Assembly: GCF_024494465.1 (NCBI RefSeq)
Contig: NZ_JAETXM010000001.1
Span: forward strand, 434,001-498,000
Source: Bacillus sp. V3B
GTDB lineage: Bacteria; Bacillota; Bacilli; Bacillales; Cytobacillaceae
Length of the DNA stretch: 64,000 nucleotides
Reading direction: 5' to 3'
A program made the position numbers and the translations under genes. Positions 1 through 9,241 of the stretch are shown piece by piece. Position 1 is the stretch's first letter, and every line of letters begins with the position of its first letter. Below the pieces are notes generated by a model that saw only the letters and a program-made list of their open reading frames with translations, had not been told where the DNA came from and did not search any database.

Positions 1-1188
1 CCCGCTTTTTTCGCATTCAAATGGAGGGTAATTCCTTCCTCAGGTTGAATATGAATAACGAGTAAGTTTGGATTCAGTGTTTGTTCCGTTTGATAATATA
101 GGTTCATAGGAATGTCTTTAAATTGAATGACAATTTTTGTGGATTTCGCTCTCATTCGTTTCCCTGTTCGAATATAGAAAGGGACACCTGCCCAACGGAA
201 ATTATCAATTAAGATTTTTCCTGCTACAAATGTTTCGGTGTAAGATTCTGGGGCCACCATTGGTTCATCACGATAGTTTGGAACTGTCTGTCCATTTACG
301 ACTCCTGATCCATACTGACCGCGGACAAAATACTCATCAACTTTGGCTCCTTTAATCGAACGCATGGCTCGTAGTACTTTCACCTTTTCCGAACGGATTT
401 CCTCCGTATTCAACTTAATAGGTGGTTCCATCGCTAACAAGGCAACCATTTGTAGCATATGGTTTTGTACCATATCTCGAAGTGCACCACTATTCTCATA
501 ATAGCGTCCGCGCTCTTCCACACCCAATACTTCACTAGATGTAACTTGGATATTCGATATGTAGCGATTATTCCAAAGTGGTTCAAATAGGGCATTAGCA
601 AATCGAATCACTTCGATATTTTGGACCATTTCTTTCCCAAGATAATGATCAATTCGATAGACTTCATCTTCTGTGAAGGCTGTTCTTATTTGATTATTTA
701 ATTCTTTAGCAGATTGTAAATTACGTCCAAATGGCTTTTCAATGACAAGACGTTTAAATCCTTCGACATCTGTCAGACCGTCTTCCTTAAGATGTATAGC
801 AATGGTTCCAAAAAATTCAGGTGCCATCGCTAAATAGAATATACGGTTGCCTTTTGTTTCATAATGTTGATCTAATTGATTAGCTAAGTTTTTTAACGTG
901 ATATACGAACTTGAATCTGTTACATCATGTGAATGATAATAAAAGTGAGAGACAAACTCATCAATATCTGTATCCTCAGGGTTTGTTAATCGTATTGAAT
1001 TTTTTACGTTTTCTTGAAATTGATCATTTGAAAGAGCCCTTCTCGCAACTCCGATAACAGAAAACTGTTTAGAAAGATTTCCTTTTTTAAATAAATTATA
1101 TAGCGATGGGAATAGCTTTCTATTGGCTAAATCTCCAGTCGCTCCAAAAATCATGATCAAAGCTGTTGGTTGTTCGTTCTGTTTCACG
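1..1188 (-). CDS. zwf: glucose-6-phosphate 1-dehydrogenase (3' end beyond window)
   Basis: First enzyme of the oxidative pentose phosphate pathway, oxidising glucose-6-phosphate with NADP+. The reverse strand gives 396 codons of an open frame from a GTG at 1188. The N-terminus contains an ALIMIFGATGDL-type Rossmann nucleotide-binding motif, and the last readable residues (IQPEEG...LNAKK) match the C-terminal domain of Zwf. About 90 C-terminal residues are outside the window, judged from the usual length near 490. An AGAGG ribosome site lies about 10 bases upstream of the GTG. The gene is divergent from rnz, as zwf (yqjJ) and rnz (yqjK) are neighbours in B. subtilis. Identification is secure; the GTG start is likely. 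Confidence 0.93.
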
Positions 1189-1428
1189 ATTTATAAAACC
1201 TCTTTTCGTTGGAATTGACATTTATTATTTAGGGTTTACTTTTTTACACTTTAAAAATCTAAAAATGTCGATATAATGTTAAAATTTTATCGGTTTCTGT
1301 CACAATAAGCAAATACTTTGTTTTTTAAAAGAAGGGGTAGTTTGATGAATAATCTTTTGCTGTCATTCCTTATTCATGATAACTTGGCTATAATTATTAT
1401 AACAGTATATTCGGAAAGGAGTTTGACA

Positions 1429-2349
1429 GTGGAGTTATTTTTTCTTGGAACAGGTGCAGGCATTCCTGCAAAATTAAGAAATGTGACATCAATTGCTTTA
1501 AAGTTACTAGAAGAACGAGGAACGATTTGGTTGTTTGACTGTGGTGAAGCGACACAGCATCAAATTTTGCATACATCCATCAAGCCTTCAAAAATTGAGA
1601 ATATCTTTATTACCCATTTGCATGGTGATCATCTGTATGGCCTACCGGGCTTGCTCGCAAGCCGTTCATTTCAGGGAGGGGAGTCAAAGTTGACTGTTTA
1701 TGGACCTTCAGGAGTAAAGGTATTTGTAGAAACAAGCTTGCAAGTGAGTGGAACGTATTTGAAATATCCTTTGGAGATCGTTGAAGTGTCTGAGGGAGTA
1801 TTATTTGAAGATGAACAATTTATCGTAGAAGCCCGTCAGCTTGATCATGGGATTGCCTCATTTGGTTTTCGAATTGTTGAAAAAGATCGACCTGGTACAT
1901 TATTAGTTGATAAGTTACAGAAGGCAGGGGTCGATCCAGGACCCCTTTATAAAAGAATTAAAGAAGGAGAATCAATTACCTTAGAAAACGGAACCGTTTT
2001 AGAGTCCGAGCATTTTGTAGGTCCACGACAAGAGGGAAGAATTGTGACTATCTTAGGTGATACAAGGGTATGTGAAGCAGCTGAAACTTTAGCAAAGGAT
2101 GCGGATTTACTCGTCCATGAATCAACATTTGCAAATGGGGAAGAAGAATTAGCGCACAATTATTATCATTCAACAACAAGTCAGGCTGCAGAAGTTGCCA
2201 AACAAGCAAATGTGAAAAGACTTTGTCTTACTCACATTAGTTCGCGCTATGATCGAAATGCTTCAGAAGAACTTGTGGAAGAAGCCCGTAAAATATTTCC
2301 AGCAACAGAAATAGCGGCAGACTTCAAAAGTATCAGCATTTCCCGCTAG
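1429..2349 (+). CDS. rnz: ribonuclease Z, tRNA 3'-end processing
   Basis: Zinc-dependent endonuclease of the metallo-beta-lactamase fold that trims 3' trailers from tRNA precursors lacking an encoded CCA. The 306-residue product has the [10 protein letters not shown] motif, giving H63, H65, D67 and H68, and the FDCGEAT segment typical of bacterial RNase Z. The frame is open further upstream, but an AAAGGAG ribosome site at 1415-1421 places the start at GTG 1429, and the resulting length (306 aa) equals the family norm. Later metal ligands lie in the GDTR and THISSRY segments. It stands alone between zwf and the T-box transporter. Confidence 0.95.
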   Translation: MELFFLGTGAGIPAKLRNVTSIALKLLEERGTIWLFDCGEATQHQILHTSIKPSKIENIFITHLHGDHLYGLPGLLASRSFQGGESKLTVYGPSGVKVFVETSLQVSGTYLKYPLEIVEVSEGVLFEDEQFIVEARQLDHGIASFGFRIVEKDRPGTLLVDKLQKAGVDPGPLYKRIKEGESITLENGTVLESEHFVGPRQEGRIVTILGDTRVCEAAETLAKDADLLVHESTFANGEEELAHNYYHSTTSQAAEVAKQANVKRLCLTHISSRYDRNASEELVEEARKIFPATEIAADFKSISISR

Positions 2350-2353
2350 TATA

Positions 2354-2365
2354 GTGCCTGACACC
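2354..2365. repeat. short dispersed repeat GTGCCTGACACC
   Basis: The 12-mer GTGCCTGACACC directly follows rnz. The identical 12-mer occurs in inverted orientation at 21072-21083, and a diverged relative lies in the hairpin at 51309-51355. All three are intergenic. An AT-rich hairpin (ATATTAT/ATAATAT) follows it at about 2371-2391. I regard it as a small dispersed intergenic repeat of unknown function. Confidence 0.5.
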
Positions 2366-2454
2366 TGTTTTATATTATTTTAATATAATATTTTCACAAA
2401 GTGATCATTGACTTGATTAGGTTTGGTCACTTATAATTCATTTTATAATATACT

Positions 2455-2699
2455 ATAGGCTATGAAGAGTGTTTCATAAACCCATATCTCCCTGTTTGTC
2501 AGAGAATCAGCGGTCGGTGAAAGCTGATACAAAGATAATGGTGAATTTCAGCTTGGAGCTTTTTCTATTGCGTATATGAGCGTGAGGAAACGGTTATTTC
2601 CATTATCAATTGGAGTGGAAAGTCACAATGATTTCAAAAAGGGTGGTACCGCGTGTTTACACGTCCCTTTTTCAAATATGTGACTTTTTTTATTTTGCA
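2455..2699 (+). promoter_or_regulatory. T-box riboswitch leader, probable Phe specifier
   Basis: The T-box GGGTGGTACCGCG is at 2641-2653. The leader also has a stem I start (GGCTATGAAGAG, 2458-2469), an AG bulge plus a GGTCGGTGAAAGC distal loop at 2511-2525, and a 3' strand reading GAATTTCAGCTTGGAGC. The specifier aligns to TTC at 2547-2549; a one-base shift gives TTT, also Phe. AGTCAC (about 2620) can pair with GTGACT (2681-2686) next to a T run, forming the terminator that competes with the antiterminator. T-boxes read tRNA charging, so uncharged tRNA(Phe) should allow transcription of the transporter gene that begins at 2803. Confidence 0.85.
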
Positions 2700-2802
2700 C
2701 CAATTGAAGTGTAGAGGATGACAAAAGCTATTTGTCTACGACGAAGTCAGTCAGACAGCATGATTGGAAAATCAGTTGATCAAACATTCAGGAGGCGTCA
2801 AG

Positions 2803-4134
2803 GTGGAACAGAAGGAACAATGGTCATCAAAAATTGGTTTTATTTTAGCATCAGCAGGATCAGCAATTGGTCTTGGAGCAATTTGGAAGCTGCCATATGT
2901 TACAGGAATAAGTGGTGGCGGTGCATTTATTCTGTTATTTCTTGTTTTTTCCCTTTTAATTGGGTTTCCGTTATTGCTTGGAGAATTTATCATTGGGCGT
3001 AGTACACAAAAAGAAGCGATTTCTGCTTACAAACAAGTTGCACCTGGGACAAGATGGCATTGGATTGGTTATCTTGGGGTCACGACCTGTTTTATTTTAT
3101 TATCTTTTTACAGTGTGATCGGTGGCTGGATTATTCAATATATTATCTATAGTCTTACTGGTCAAATGAGTGGGGGCACAGAACATTATGGAGCTCTTTT
3201 TAACGAGTCTGTTTCAAATCCACTTTTTACTGTCATTGCACAAGCGATCTTTTTAATCATTACGATTGTGATTGTTGCTAAAGGGGTACAACAGGGGATT
3301 GAAAAGGCCAGTAAGTTTATGATGCCAGCTTTATTTATCTTATTTATTATTTTGATTATCCGCTCGCTTACCCTAGACAATGCAATGGAGGGAGTTGCTT
3401 TTTTCCTGAAGCCTGATTTCTCAAGTTTAACTTCACAAGGTGTTTTGTATGCTCTTGGGCAATCATTTTTCTCATTGAGTGTTGGGGTTTCTGTTATGGT
3501 GACATACAGCTCGTATTTATCGAAAAAAGGAAGTTTAGTTCAACCGGCTTTCTCGGTTGTCGGGATGAATTTATTTATTTCTCTTTTTGCTGGACTTGCG
3601 ATTTTTCCAGCTGTCTTTTCATTAGGCTTTCAACCGACAGAAGGACCTGGATTACTCTTTATCGTATTGCCGTCAGTGTTTGAGCAAATGGTTTTTGGTA
3701 ACATCTTTTTAATCCTATTCCTGATATTATTTCTATTTGCCACACTTACATCTTCTTTTTCGTTACTAGAAATTGTGGTAGCAGCTGTGTCAAAAGGAAA
3801 GGGTGGACGAAGTCGTCTGTCTTGGATCATGGGAGTCCTCATATTTTTGGTTGGGGTTCCGTCTGCTTTATCGTTTAGTATCTTGTCAGATGTATCTATT
3901 TTTGGTAAAAGTATTTTTGACGCGGCAGACTTTCTTGTTAGTAATACGTTGATGCCAATTGGTGCTTTACTTATTTCCGTGTTTGTTTCGTACAAGATGA
4001 AAAAGGGTCTCTTGAAAAGTGAACTCATTCAAAATTCAAAAGGCTATCGTCTTCTGTTTCAAGTTTGGTACTTTTTAATGCGCTACGTGATTCCGATTGT
4101 GATTATTGTCGTACTTATTGATTCAATCATTTAA
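2803..4134 (+). CDS. sodium-dependent amino-acid transporter, NSS (SNF) family
   Basis: Integral membrane symporter of the neurotransmitter:sodium symporter family. The 443-residue product opens with [25 protein letters not shown], the family's TM1 sodium and substrate site region, followed by the GGGAF and LLGEF motifs and about eleven hydrophobic segments. The frame extends upstream, but AGGAGG at 2789-2794 sits eight bases before GTG 2803. The substrate is not readable from the protein; the T-box leader suggests an aromatic amino acid, probably phenylalanine. B. subtilis relatives are YocR and YhdH. It is monocistronic, ended by a terminator at 4144-4173. Confidence 0.88.
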   Translation: MEQKEQWSSKIGFILASAGSAIGLGAIWKLPYVTGISGGGAFILLFLVFSLLIGFPLLLGEFIIGRSTQKEAISAYKQVAPGTRWHWIGYLGVTTCFILLSFYSVIGGWIIQYIIYSLTGQMSGGTEHYGALFNESVSNPLFTVIAQAIFLIITIVIVAKGVQQGIEKASKFMMPALFILFIILIIRSLTLDNAMEGVAFFLKPDFSSLTSQGVLYALGQSFFSLSVGVSVMVTYSSYLSKKGSLVQPAFSVVGMNLFISLFAGLAIFPAVFSLGFQPTEGPGLLFIVLPSVFEQMVFGNIFLILFLILFLFATLTSSFSLLEIVVAAVSKGKGGRSRLSWIMGVLIFLVGVPSALSFSILSDVSIFGKSIFDAADFLVSNTLMPIGALLISVFVSYKMKKGLLKSELIQNSKGYRLLFQVWYFLMRYVIPIVIIVVLIDSII

Positions 4135-4143
4135 TGTAATGAG

Positions 4144-4173
4144 AAAGGGTGGACAAATGTGTCCATCCTTTTA
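4144..4173 (+). terminator. Rho-independent terminator after NSS transporter
   Basis: AAAGGGTGGACA pairs with TGTCCATCCTTTT around an AATG loop, followed by TATTTCTTTT. It lies 10 bases after the transporter stop codon. Confidence 0.85.
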
Positions 4174-4278
4174 TTTCTTTTCAGTTGATAAAAAACAAGG
4201 TAAACTAAGGATAATTCAAAGCTAATAGGAGCGTCTTCATTTAATAAAAGGGGAATTAAAATAGTAAGGGGGAAGAAT

Positions 4279-5244
4279 ATGGTTGAATGGGCAAGTGGAA
4301 TAGCAAAACTTATTTTGCCGACGCCGTTTCCTGTTGGAAATGTGAACGTTTATCTAATTAAGGGTGACTGTCTAACCTTAGTGGACACTGGTCCAAATAC
4401 GGATGAATCATGGGAAGCGCTGAATAGTCAATTGAAGGAATTAAAACTTGAACCACGAGATATTGAACAGGTGATTTTAACCCATCATCATCCCGATCAT
4501 TCAGGACTTTTAGATCGATTTTCCTCAACACTTGAAGTGTATGGGCATCCGAATAATGAAAGATGGATCGATCTCACGGAAGGTTTTTTGCAAGAATATC
4601 GTGAGTTTTCCCAAAAAATGTATCTTGAATGTGGAGTACCTTCAGAGTTTTTTCCCTTGATCGAGCAAATAAAGCAATCCATTAAGTTTTCCTGTCATCG
4701 ATCTCTTACTGGTCCGTTACTCGAAGGTGATAGGCCGCTTGGTCTGACGGATTGGAAGGTAGTTGAGACATTTGGGCATGCCCAAAGTCATATTGGGCTT
4801 TATCGTGAAAAAGATGGAGTATTCATTAGCGGTGATCATCTTCTTGCACATATTTCACCGAACCCAATACTCGAACCACCTTTACCAGGAAAAACAGAAC
4901 GGGAAAAATCACAGTTGCAATATAATCATTCTCTAAAAAAGATGCTTGAATATCCAATCAGCATTGTGTATAACGGCCATGGTGAAGAAGTATATGATGT
5001 ACAAGCACTTGTTAAAAAGAGGTTGAATCGTCAGCACGATCGAGCGATGCAAATTAAACAGTGGCTTACTGAAGACTCGTACACAGCTTTTGAAATATGT
5101 CGTCGGCTATTTCCTAAAGTATACAAGCGTGAGTTGGCATTGACCATCTCAGAAACGATTGCCCAGCTTGATTATTTGGAGTCATTGGGGGAAATTAATA
5201 GTAGTAAAGATGGTCAGGATTATCAGTATTCTGCTACAAAATAG
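4279..5244 (+). CDS. yqjP: YqjP-like metallo-beta-lactamase-fold hydrolase
   Basis: A 321-residue MBL-fold hydrolase of unknown substrate. The HHHPDH metal motif is at residues 69-74, followed by the FGHAQSHIG segment and GDHLLAHISPNP, which supply further zinc ligands. A C-terminal winged-helix-like region (about 245-315) is typical of this subgroup. The ATG at 4279 follows AAGGGGGAA. It lies 13 bases upstream of yqjQ, the pairing and order seen in B. subtilis downstream of the zwf-rnz region, so the two are probably cotranscribed. Placement by synteny is firm; the biochemical role is unknown. Confidence 0.87.
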   Translation: MVEWASGIAKLILPTPFPVGNVNVYLIKGDCLTLVDTGPNTDESWEALNSQLKELKLEPRDIEQVILTHHHPDHSGLLDRFSSTLEVYGHPNNERWIDLTEGFLQEYREFSQKMYLECGVPSEFFPLIEQIKQSIKFSCHRSLTGPLLEGDRPLGLTDWKVVETFGHAQSHIGLYREKDGVFISGDHLLAHISPNPILEPPLPGKTEREKSQLQYNHSLKKMLEYPISIVYNGHGEEVYDVQALVKKRLNRQHDRAMQIKQWLTEDSYTAFEICRRLFPKVYKRELALTISETIAQLDYLESLGEINSSKDGQDYQYSATK

Positions 5245-5257
5245 AAGGTGACAAAAT

Positions 5258-6055
5258 TTGATAATAGAAAGATTAACAAATAAAAATGTGGTCATCACGG
5301 GTGCTTCGAGTGGGGTTGGTCTTTCCATTGCTACGCTCTGTGCCGAAAGAGGGGCTAATGTAGTTCTTCTTGCCAGAAGAATTGATGTATTAGAGGAAGT
5401 TCAAAAAGATTTACAAGAACGTTTTTCGGTATCCATCTTTGTGTATAAACTTGATGTATCAAATACAGATGAAGTAAAAACTGTTTTTTCAAAGATGATG
5501 CATGAACTTGGAACGATAGATGTTCTTGTTAACAATGCTGGTTACGGTGTCTTTCATGCCGCTCATGAAGCGTCTATTGAGGATGTAAAAGGAATGTTTG
5601 ACGTAAATGTGATCGGATTGATTGCTTGTACGAGTATGGTCTTACCCCTAATGAGGGAAGAGAGAAGAGGTCATATTATTAATATTGCCTCACAAGCAGG
5701 GAAAATTGCGACGCCAAAATCAAGTGTTTACTCTGCCACAAAGCATGCTGTTCTTGGCTATACCAATAGTTTGAGGATGGAATTGTCAGATTTGAATATT
5801 ACGGTAACGGCTGTCAATACGGGTCCAATTGAGACGAATTTTTTCAACCTTGCTGATGAAACCGGAACTTATGTGAAAAGTGTAAAAAGATATATGCTTA
5901 AACCGGAATTTGTTGCACGCAAAGTCGTTGATAGGATGCTGACAGGGACAAGAGAAATTAATTTACCACGTTGGATGAATGCTGGTAGTATTTTCTTTGC
6001 CTTATTTCCTCGTCTTTTTGAGCGGGTAGGTAAACAGGTATTAAATAAAAAATAA
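5258..6055 (+). CDS. yqjQ: YqjQ-like short-chain dehydrogenase/reductase
   Basis: Classical SDR oxidoreductase of 265 residues. The TGASSGVG cofactor-binding motif is at 14-21, NNAG at about 89-92, and the catalytic YSATK motif (Tyr and Lys) follows an upstream Ser in the NIASQAG segment. The start is TTG 5258, seven bases after GAAGGTG; no in-frame ATG gives a complete Rossmann fold. It overlaps no neighbour and shares an apparent operon with yqjP. A C-terminal hydrophobic stretch (about 240-252) may associate with membrane. The substrate is unknown. Confidence 0.88.
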   Translation: MIIERLTNKNVVITGASSGVGLSIATLCAERGANVVLLARRIDVLEEVQKDLQERFSVSIFVYKLDVSNTDEVKTVFSKMMHELGTIDVLVNNAGYGVFHAAHEASIEDVKGMFDVNVIGLIACTSMVLPLMREERRGHIINIASQAGKIATPKSSVYSATKHAVLGYTNSLRMELSDLNITVTAVNTGPIETNFFNLADETGTYVKSVKRYMLKPEFVARKVVDRMLTGTREINLPRWMNAGSIFFALFPRLFERVGKQVLNKK

Positions 6056-6073
6056 GCTAGCAGAAAAATGATC

Positions 6074-6107
6074 AAAAAGGGATGACTAATGGCAGTTATC
6101 CCTTTTT
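6074..6107. terminator. bidirectional terminator between yqjQ and ywbE
   Basis: AAAAAGGGAT pairs perfectly with ATCCCTTTTT around a 14-base loop. A-runs and T-runs on both sides suit both converging transcripts (yqjQ plus, ywbE minus). Confidence 0.88.
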
Positions 6108-6156
6108 GATTTGCACGGAATTTTTGAAAAAAGTTCCATGCCTCATTCAATATGAT

Positions 6157-6354
6157 TTATTTCGTTTTGATGGCTTGAACTCTACCAACTTGTCCGTCTG
6201 TTAGTCTTACTTTGATTCCATGTGGGTGGAAACTGGATTTTGTTAGAATATCTTTTACAATTCCACTCGTCAGTTTCCCTGTTCTTTGATCAGCTTTTAG
6301 GACAATATCAACTGAGGTTCCAGGTGATAGGTCTTTTCGATTTTGTCCGTTCAT
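6157..6354 (-). CDS. ywbE: YwbE family small protein
   Basis: A 65-residue protein of the YwbE (DUF2196) family: the N-terminal RKDLSPGTSVDIVLKADQRTG stretch and the G-V-KDILT-S-HPHGIKVRLTDGQVGRV pattern are diagnostic. The family is small, basic and compact, with no established function. The ATG overlaps the stop codon of the upstream 67-residue gene (TAATG), so the two are translationally coupled on the minus strand. Confidence 0.88.
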   Translation of the reverse strand: MNGQNRKDLSPGTSVDIVLKADQRTGKLTSGIVKDILTKSSFHPHGIKVRLTDGQVGRVQAIKTK

Positions 6355-6557
6355 TAGACACCTGTTCTTCTTCGTTGATTATTTGTTTTTTTCGTTTGTT
6401 GGCTTTTCATTTTTTTTGTTGTTTGAGACATCCTAGTGTTTGAATGATTGGCAGAAGCTTGGGTCTTTTTATTTTCCATCTGCTTTTTCATTACTTCTTG
6501 TAGACTTATTTTTTTCTTTGGTGTTGCGATTTCATGTGAGTGATTGGAATCGGTCAT
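6354..6557 (-). CDS. small basic hypothetical protein upstream of ywbE
   Basis: A 67-residue, strongly basic, low-complexity protein rich in Lys, Gln, Asn and Thr. It has an N-terminal acidic or histidine-containing tip and a central SLQEVMKKQMENKK segment likely to be helical. An AAAGGAG ribosome site lies ten bases before the ATG, and its stop codon overlaps the ywbE start, which argues that it is a real gene. I do not recognise a family. Composition suggests an RNA-binding or largely disordered polypeptide, but this is inference. Confidence 0.65.
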   Translation of the reverse strand: MTDSNHSHEIATPKKKISLQEVMKKQMENKKTQASANHSNTRMSQTTKKMKSQQTKKTNNQRRRTGV

Positions 6558-6571
6558 AGTAATGTCTCCTT

Positions 6572-7753
6572 TTATAATTCTTTAGTTAGTATTTTGTTCG
6601 AATTCGCCTGTGCTGTATAGAAACGATATAGTACAAAAGCGATAATGGATAGGACGATCCCTGAAATATACGGTAAACCGATGGTGATGGAAAAAAGCCA
6701 ACCACCTAGTGGAGGTCCGATAATTCTTCCGAGTGAATCGAAGGAAGACAGTAAGCCAGTTGTACTCCCATGTCCAGTAGTAGAGCGTTTCGTTAATAAC
6801 GCCGAGACGCTTGGGCGAATAACCCCATTACCGATTCCAAATATGGTTAAATAAATGGCTGCAGTTGTAAAGTTATTCACTAATAGAATAAGTCCGAAGC
6901 CAAGAGCCGAAACGGCAATACCGATTTGAATCACAAATCCTTCACCAAACTTTTTCGTCATCTTTCCAACTAATCCACCTTGGACAACCGCTGCAGCTAA
7001 TCCCATTATCATAAAAATGTAGCCGAGTTCTACAGTTCCTAATCCTGCTCTTTGTGCAGCAAAGTAGGCGAAGGTTGCTTCTAAGCCTGATAAAGACAAG
7101 GAAATAAACAATTGTAGAAAAAACAGAACTGATTGTGTTCCTTTCAATTCATGCCATAAGGATGTTTTTTCTTTATTCTGTTGGCCTTTGTTCTCTTTTG
7201 TTAAGGATTCCTTTAACAAAAACCAGACAAGTAAAAAGGTAAGAAGAGAGGTAACTCCAGAAATATAAAATGGCATACTTAAACTTATTTTTGAAAAGAC
7301 CCCTCCAATTGCAGGTCCGAATACAAATCCTAGTCCAGTAGCTGCACCGACAATGCCCATTCCTTTTCCACGGTCTTCTGGGGATGTAATATCAGCTACA
7401 TAGGCCATAACCGTTGGCATATTTGCGGAAGATAAAATGCCACCGATAATTCTAGCGACAAACAGCATCCAAAGCGATGAAGATAGTCCCATTAAAAAGA
7501 AAGAAAGGGAAAGTCCCAATATCCCAATCATGATCACGGGCTTTCGACCTATTCGGTCAGATATTCGTCCCCACATCGGTGCAAAGAGGAGTTGCATCAG
7601 TGAATACACAGCCATGAGCAAACCTAATTGTGTTGGAGAAGCACCGATATTTTCCGCATAAAAAGGTAATACAGGGATAATGATGCCGAAGCCGACCATG
7701 ACGAGAAACATAACAGCAAAAAGAATAGGTAACGCTCTTTTTGTTTCTAACAT
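6572..7753 (-). CDS. MFS multidrug-type efflux transporter
   Basis: A 393-residue, twelve-helix major facilitator of the DHA1 drug:proton antiporter class (relatives of Blt, Bmr and TetA). Visible motifs are GRISDRIGRKPVI (motif A, loop 2-3), the ARIIGG helix 4 segment with its conserved Arg, and GPAIGG, the antiporter motif C in helix 5. The frame has a GTG three codons earlier, but GGAG spacing favours the ATG at 7753. It lies 14 bases downstream of nothing else on this strand and just upstream of the two small genes, so it may share transcription with none of them. Substrate unknown. Confidence 0.85.
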   Translation of the reverse strand: MLETKRALPILFAVMFLVMVGFGIIIPVLPFYAENIGASPTQLGLLMAVYSLMQLLFAPMWGRISDRIGRKPVIMIGILGLSLSFFLMGLSSSLWMLFVARIIGGILSSANMPTVMAYVADITSPEDRGKGMGIVGAATGLGFVFGPAIGGVFSKISLSMPFYISGVTSLLTFLLVWFLLKESLTKENKGQQNKEKTSLWHELKGTQSVLFFLQLFISLSLSGLEATFAYFAAQRAGLGTVELGYIFMIMGLAAAVVQGGLVGKMTKKFGEGFVIQIGIAVSALGFGLILLVNNFTTAAIYLTIFGIGNGVIRPSVSALLTKRSTTGHGSTTGLLSSFDSLGRIIGPPLGGWLFSITIGLPYISGIVLSIIAFVLYRFYTAQANSNKILTKEL

Positions 7754-7929
7754 AAACTTCACTCCGTTTCCTGATAATTATAATGATTATATGGACAAAT
7801 AGTCAATTTTACTGTGTTGTAGAATGAAATTTTAACAAAAGAATGTTGTTAAATAATACCATAAATGTAATATTTCTCAAATTATATTTCTGCACTTTGT
7901 CTTTGAAAAAGCGGTACTTGATCAGGAGA

Positions 7930-8484
7930 GAACGTTCCTTTAAAGAATGGAGTCTATTTGAAACCGCAAGATCTCAAAAGAATAACAGCTAAAATGGGAA
8001 TGGTGTTCCAACATTTCAATCTTTTCCCCATCTTACTGTTAAAGAAAACCTAGAACTTGCTCCCAAAATGGTGAAGAAAGAATCACCTTCAGTTATTGGG
8101 CATCGAAGTGCAGCGATCATGGAGAAAATTGGACTTACTGGTCGGGCGAATGCTTATCCAGCAAACCTCTCAGGTGGTCAAAAACAAAGAGTAGCAATTG
8201 CACGTGCACTGATGATGGATCTTGATATCTTGCTTTTTGATGAACCTACTTCTGCACTAGATCCAGAATTGACCGGTGAAGTTCTACAAGTAATGAAGGA
8301 TTTGGCTGAAGAGCATATGACAATGATTGTCGTGACACATGAGATGGAATTTGCCAAAGAGGTGGCAAGCTGAGCCATTTTTATGGATAACGGGGAAATT
8401 GTCGAATCTGGTCATCCGGACGAGTTGTTTACGAACCCTAAGTTTGATCGAACGAAGGCCTTTTTGAATCGTACTTTGAGATGA
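7930..8484 (+). pseudogene. decayed polar amino-acid ABC transporter ATPase (GlnQ-like)
   Basis: Translation recovers most of a GlnQ/ArtP-type ATPase: the Q-loop ([13 protein letters not shown]), signature (LSGGQKQR), Walker B ([14 protein letters not shown]), H-loop (VVTHEMEFA) and C-terminal FMDNGEIVESG. The Walker A region and start codon are missing. A one-base deletion near 8030 breaks the frame between QHFNLFP and HLTVKENL, and an in-frame TGA at 8371-8373 replaces the usual Asp-Arg before AIFMD. No permease or binding protein gene lies nearby, so this is an isolated relic. Confidence 0.9.
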
Positions 8485-8502
8485 TGTTATAATATTCAAG
8501 GA

Positions 8503-8542
8503 ATATTCCGATAGGATTTTAAACTACCTATCGGGATATTTT
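8503..8542 (+). terminator. terminator after the ABC pseudogene
   Basis: ATATTCCGATAGG pairs with CCTATCGGGATAT around a short AT loop, followed by TTTTTATTTG. It presumably served the now broken ABC gene. Confidence 0.85.
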
Positions 8543-8702
8543 TATTTGTTTATATTTGAAATTTTAGATAACTAGAATACTAGAATACTTTTATTAAAGT
8601 AATTTAATTTATTATGAAATCATGTATAATATAGAAGTGCTAATGCATAGGGTATAAAAAGTAAATGATTTTAGTCACAATTGCGTTTTTTTAATGCATG
8701 GA

Positions 8703-8720
8703 TTGTGAAAAATGACACAA
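8703..8720 (+). promoter_or_regulatory. putative Rex operator upstream of yjlC-ndh
   Basis: TTGTGAAAAATGACACAA matches the Rex-box consensus TTGTGAA-N4-TTCACAA except within the inner right half. It lies 44 bases before the yjlC start. In B. subtilis the yjlC-ndh operon is repressed by the NADH-sensing regulator Rex, so position and partner genes both fit. Binding here is inferred. Confidence 0.75.
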
Positions 8721-8763
8721 AGAATTCAAAATATTACTATTTCATTGTAAAGGAGAATCGAAT

Positions 8764-9207
8764 ATGTCGGAAACTACGACTCTAGAAAGATCTGAGAATG
8801 AATTAAAAAATTTGTCTAGAAGAAAAGAACAACAGGATGTACTTGATCAGCTATTAACACCTGAGGTTCAAGATTCTTTGACGAACTTAGTGGAACAACT
8901 TCCTAAACTTACGGAGATGGTAAACGTTTTAACGAAGTCTTATGACATGGCTCAATCATTGGCGACGGATGAAGTATTAAAAAATGATACAGTAGGAGCA
9001 ATTAAAGAAATAGCAGAACCTGTAACAGCTACTGTCAAAAATGTTGCTGTCACTGCTATTGAAGCAAAAGATCGTGCACAAGAAAGCACTGAAGTGATTG
9101 GTCTTTTCGGATTGCTAAAAATGCTCAAAGATCCACAAGCACAAAAATTATTCCGTTTTGTTCATGCGTATCTTGAAGTTTCATCAGAAAAAAGTAATCA
9201 AAAATAA
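8764..9207 (+). CDS. yjlC: YjlC, DUF1641 protein paired with Ndh
   Basis: A 147-residue helical, soluble-looking protein of the DUF1641 family, with the conserved LLTPEVQDSLTNLVEQLPKL region and the C-terminal GLFGLLKMLKDPQAQK segment. AAAGGAG lies just before the ATG. It directly precedes ndh by 34 bases, the arrangement of yjlC-yjlD (ndh) in B. subtilis, so one transcript is likely. The molecular role is unknown; association with a membrane-peripheral dehydrogenase suggests an accessory function (inference). Confidence 0.88.
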   Translation: MSETTTLERSENELKNLSRRKEQQDVLDQLLTPEVQDSLTNLVEQLPKLTEMVNVLTKSYDMAQSLATDEVLKNDTVGAIKEIAEPVTATVKNVAVTAIEAKDRAQESTEVIGLFGLLKMLKDPQAQKLFRFVHAYLEVSSEKSNQK

Positions 9208-9241
9208 TTTTTATATAAAGTTAAGGATGGTGGAAACATTT

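Noticed and set aside
1318-1428. An N-terminal extension of RNase Z.
   Set aside because: The ribosome site before GTG 1429 and the family length exclude it; the upstream codons are leader sequence.
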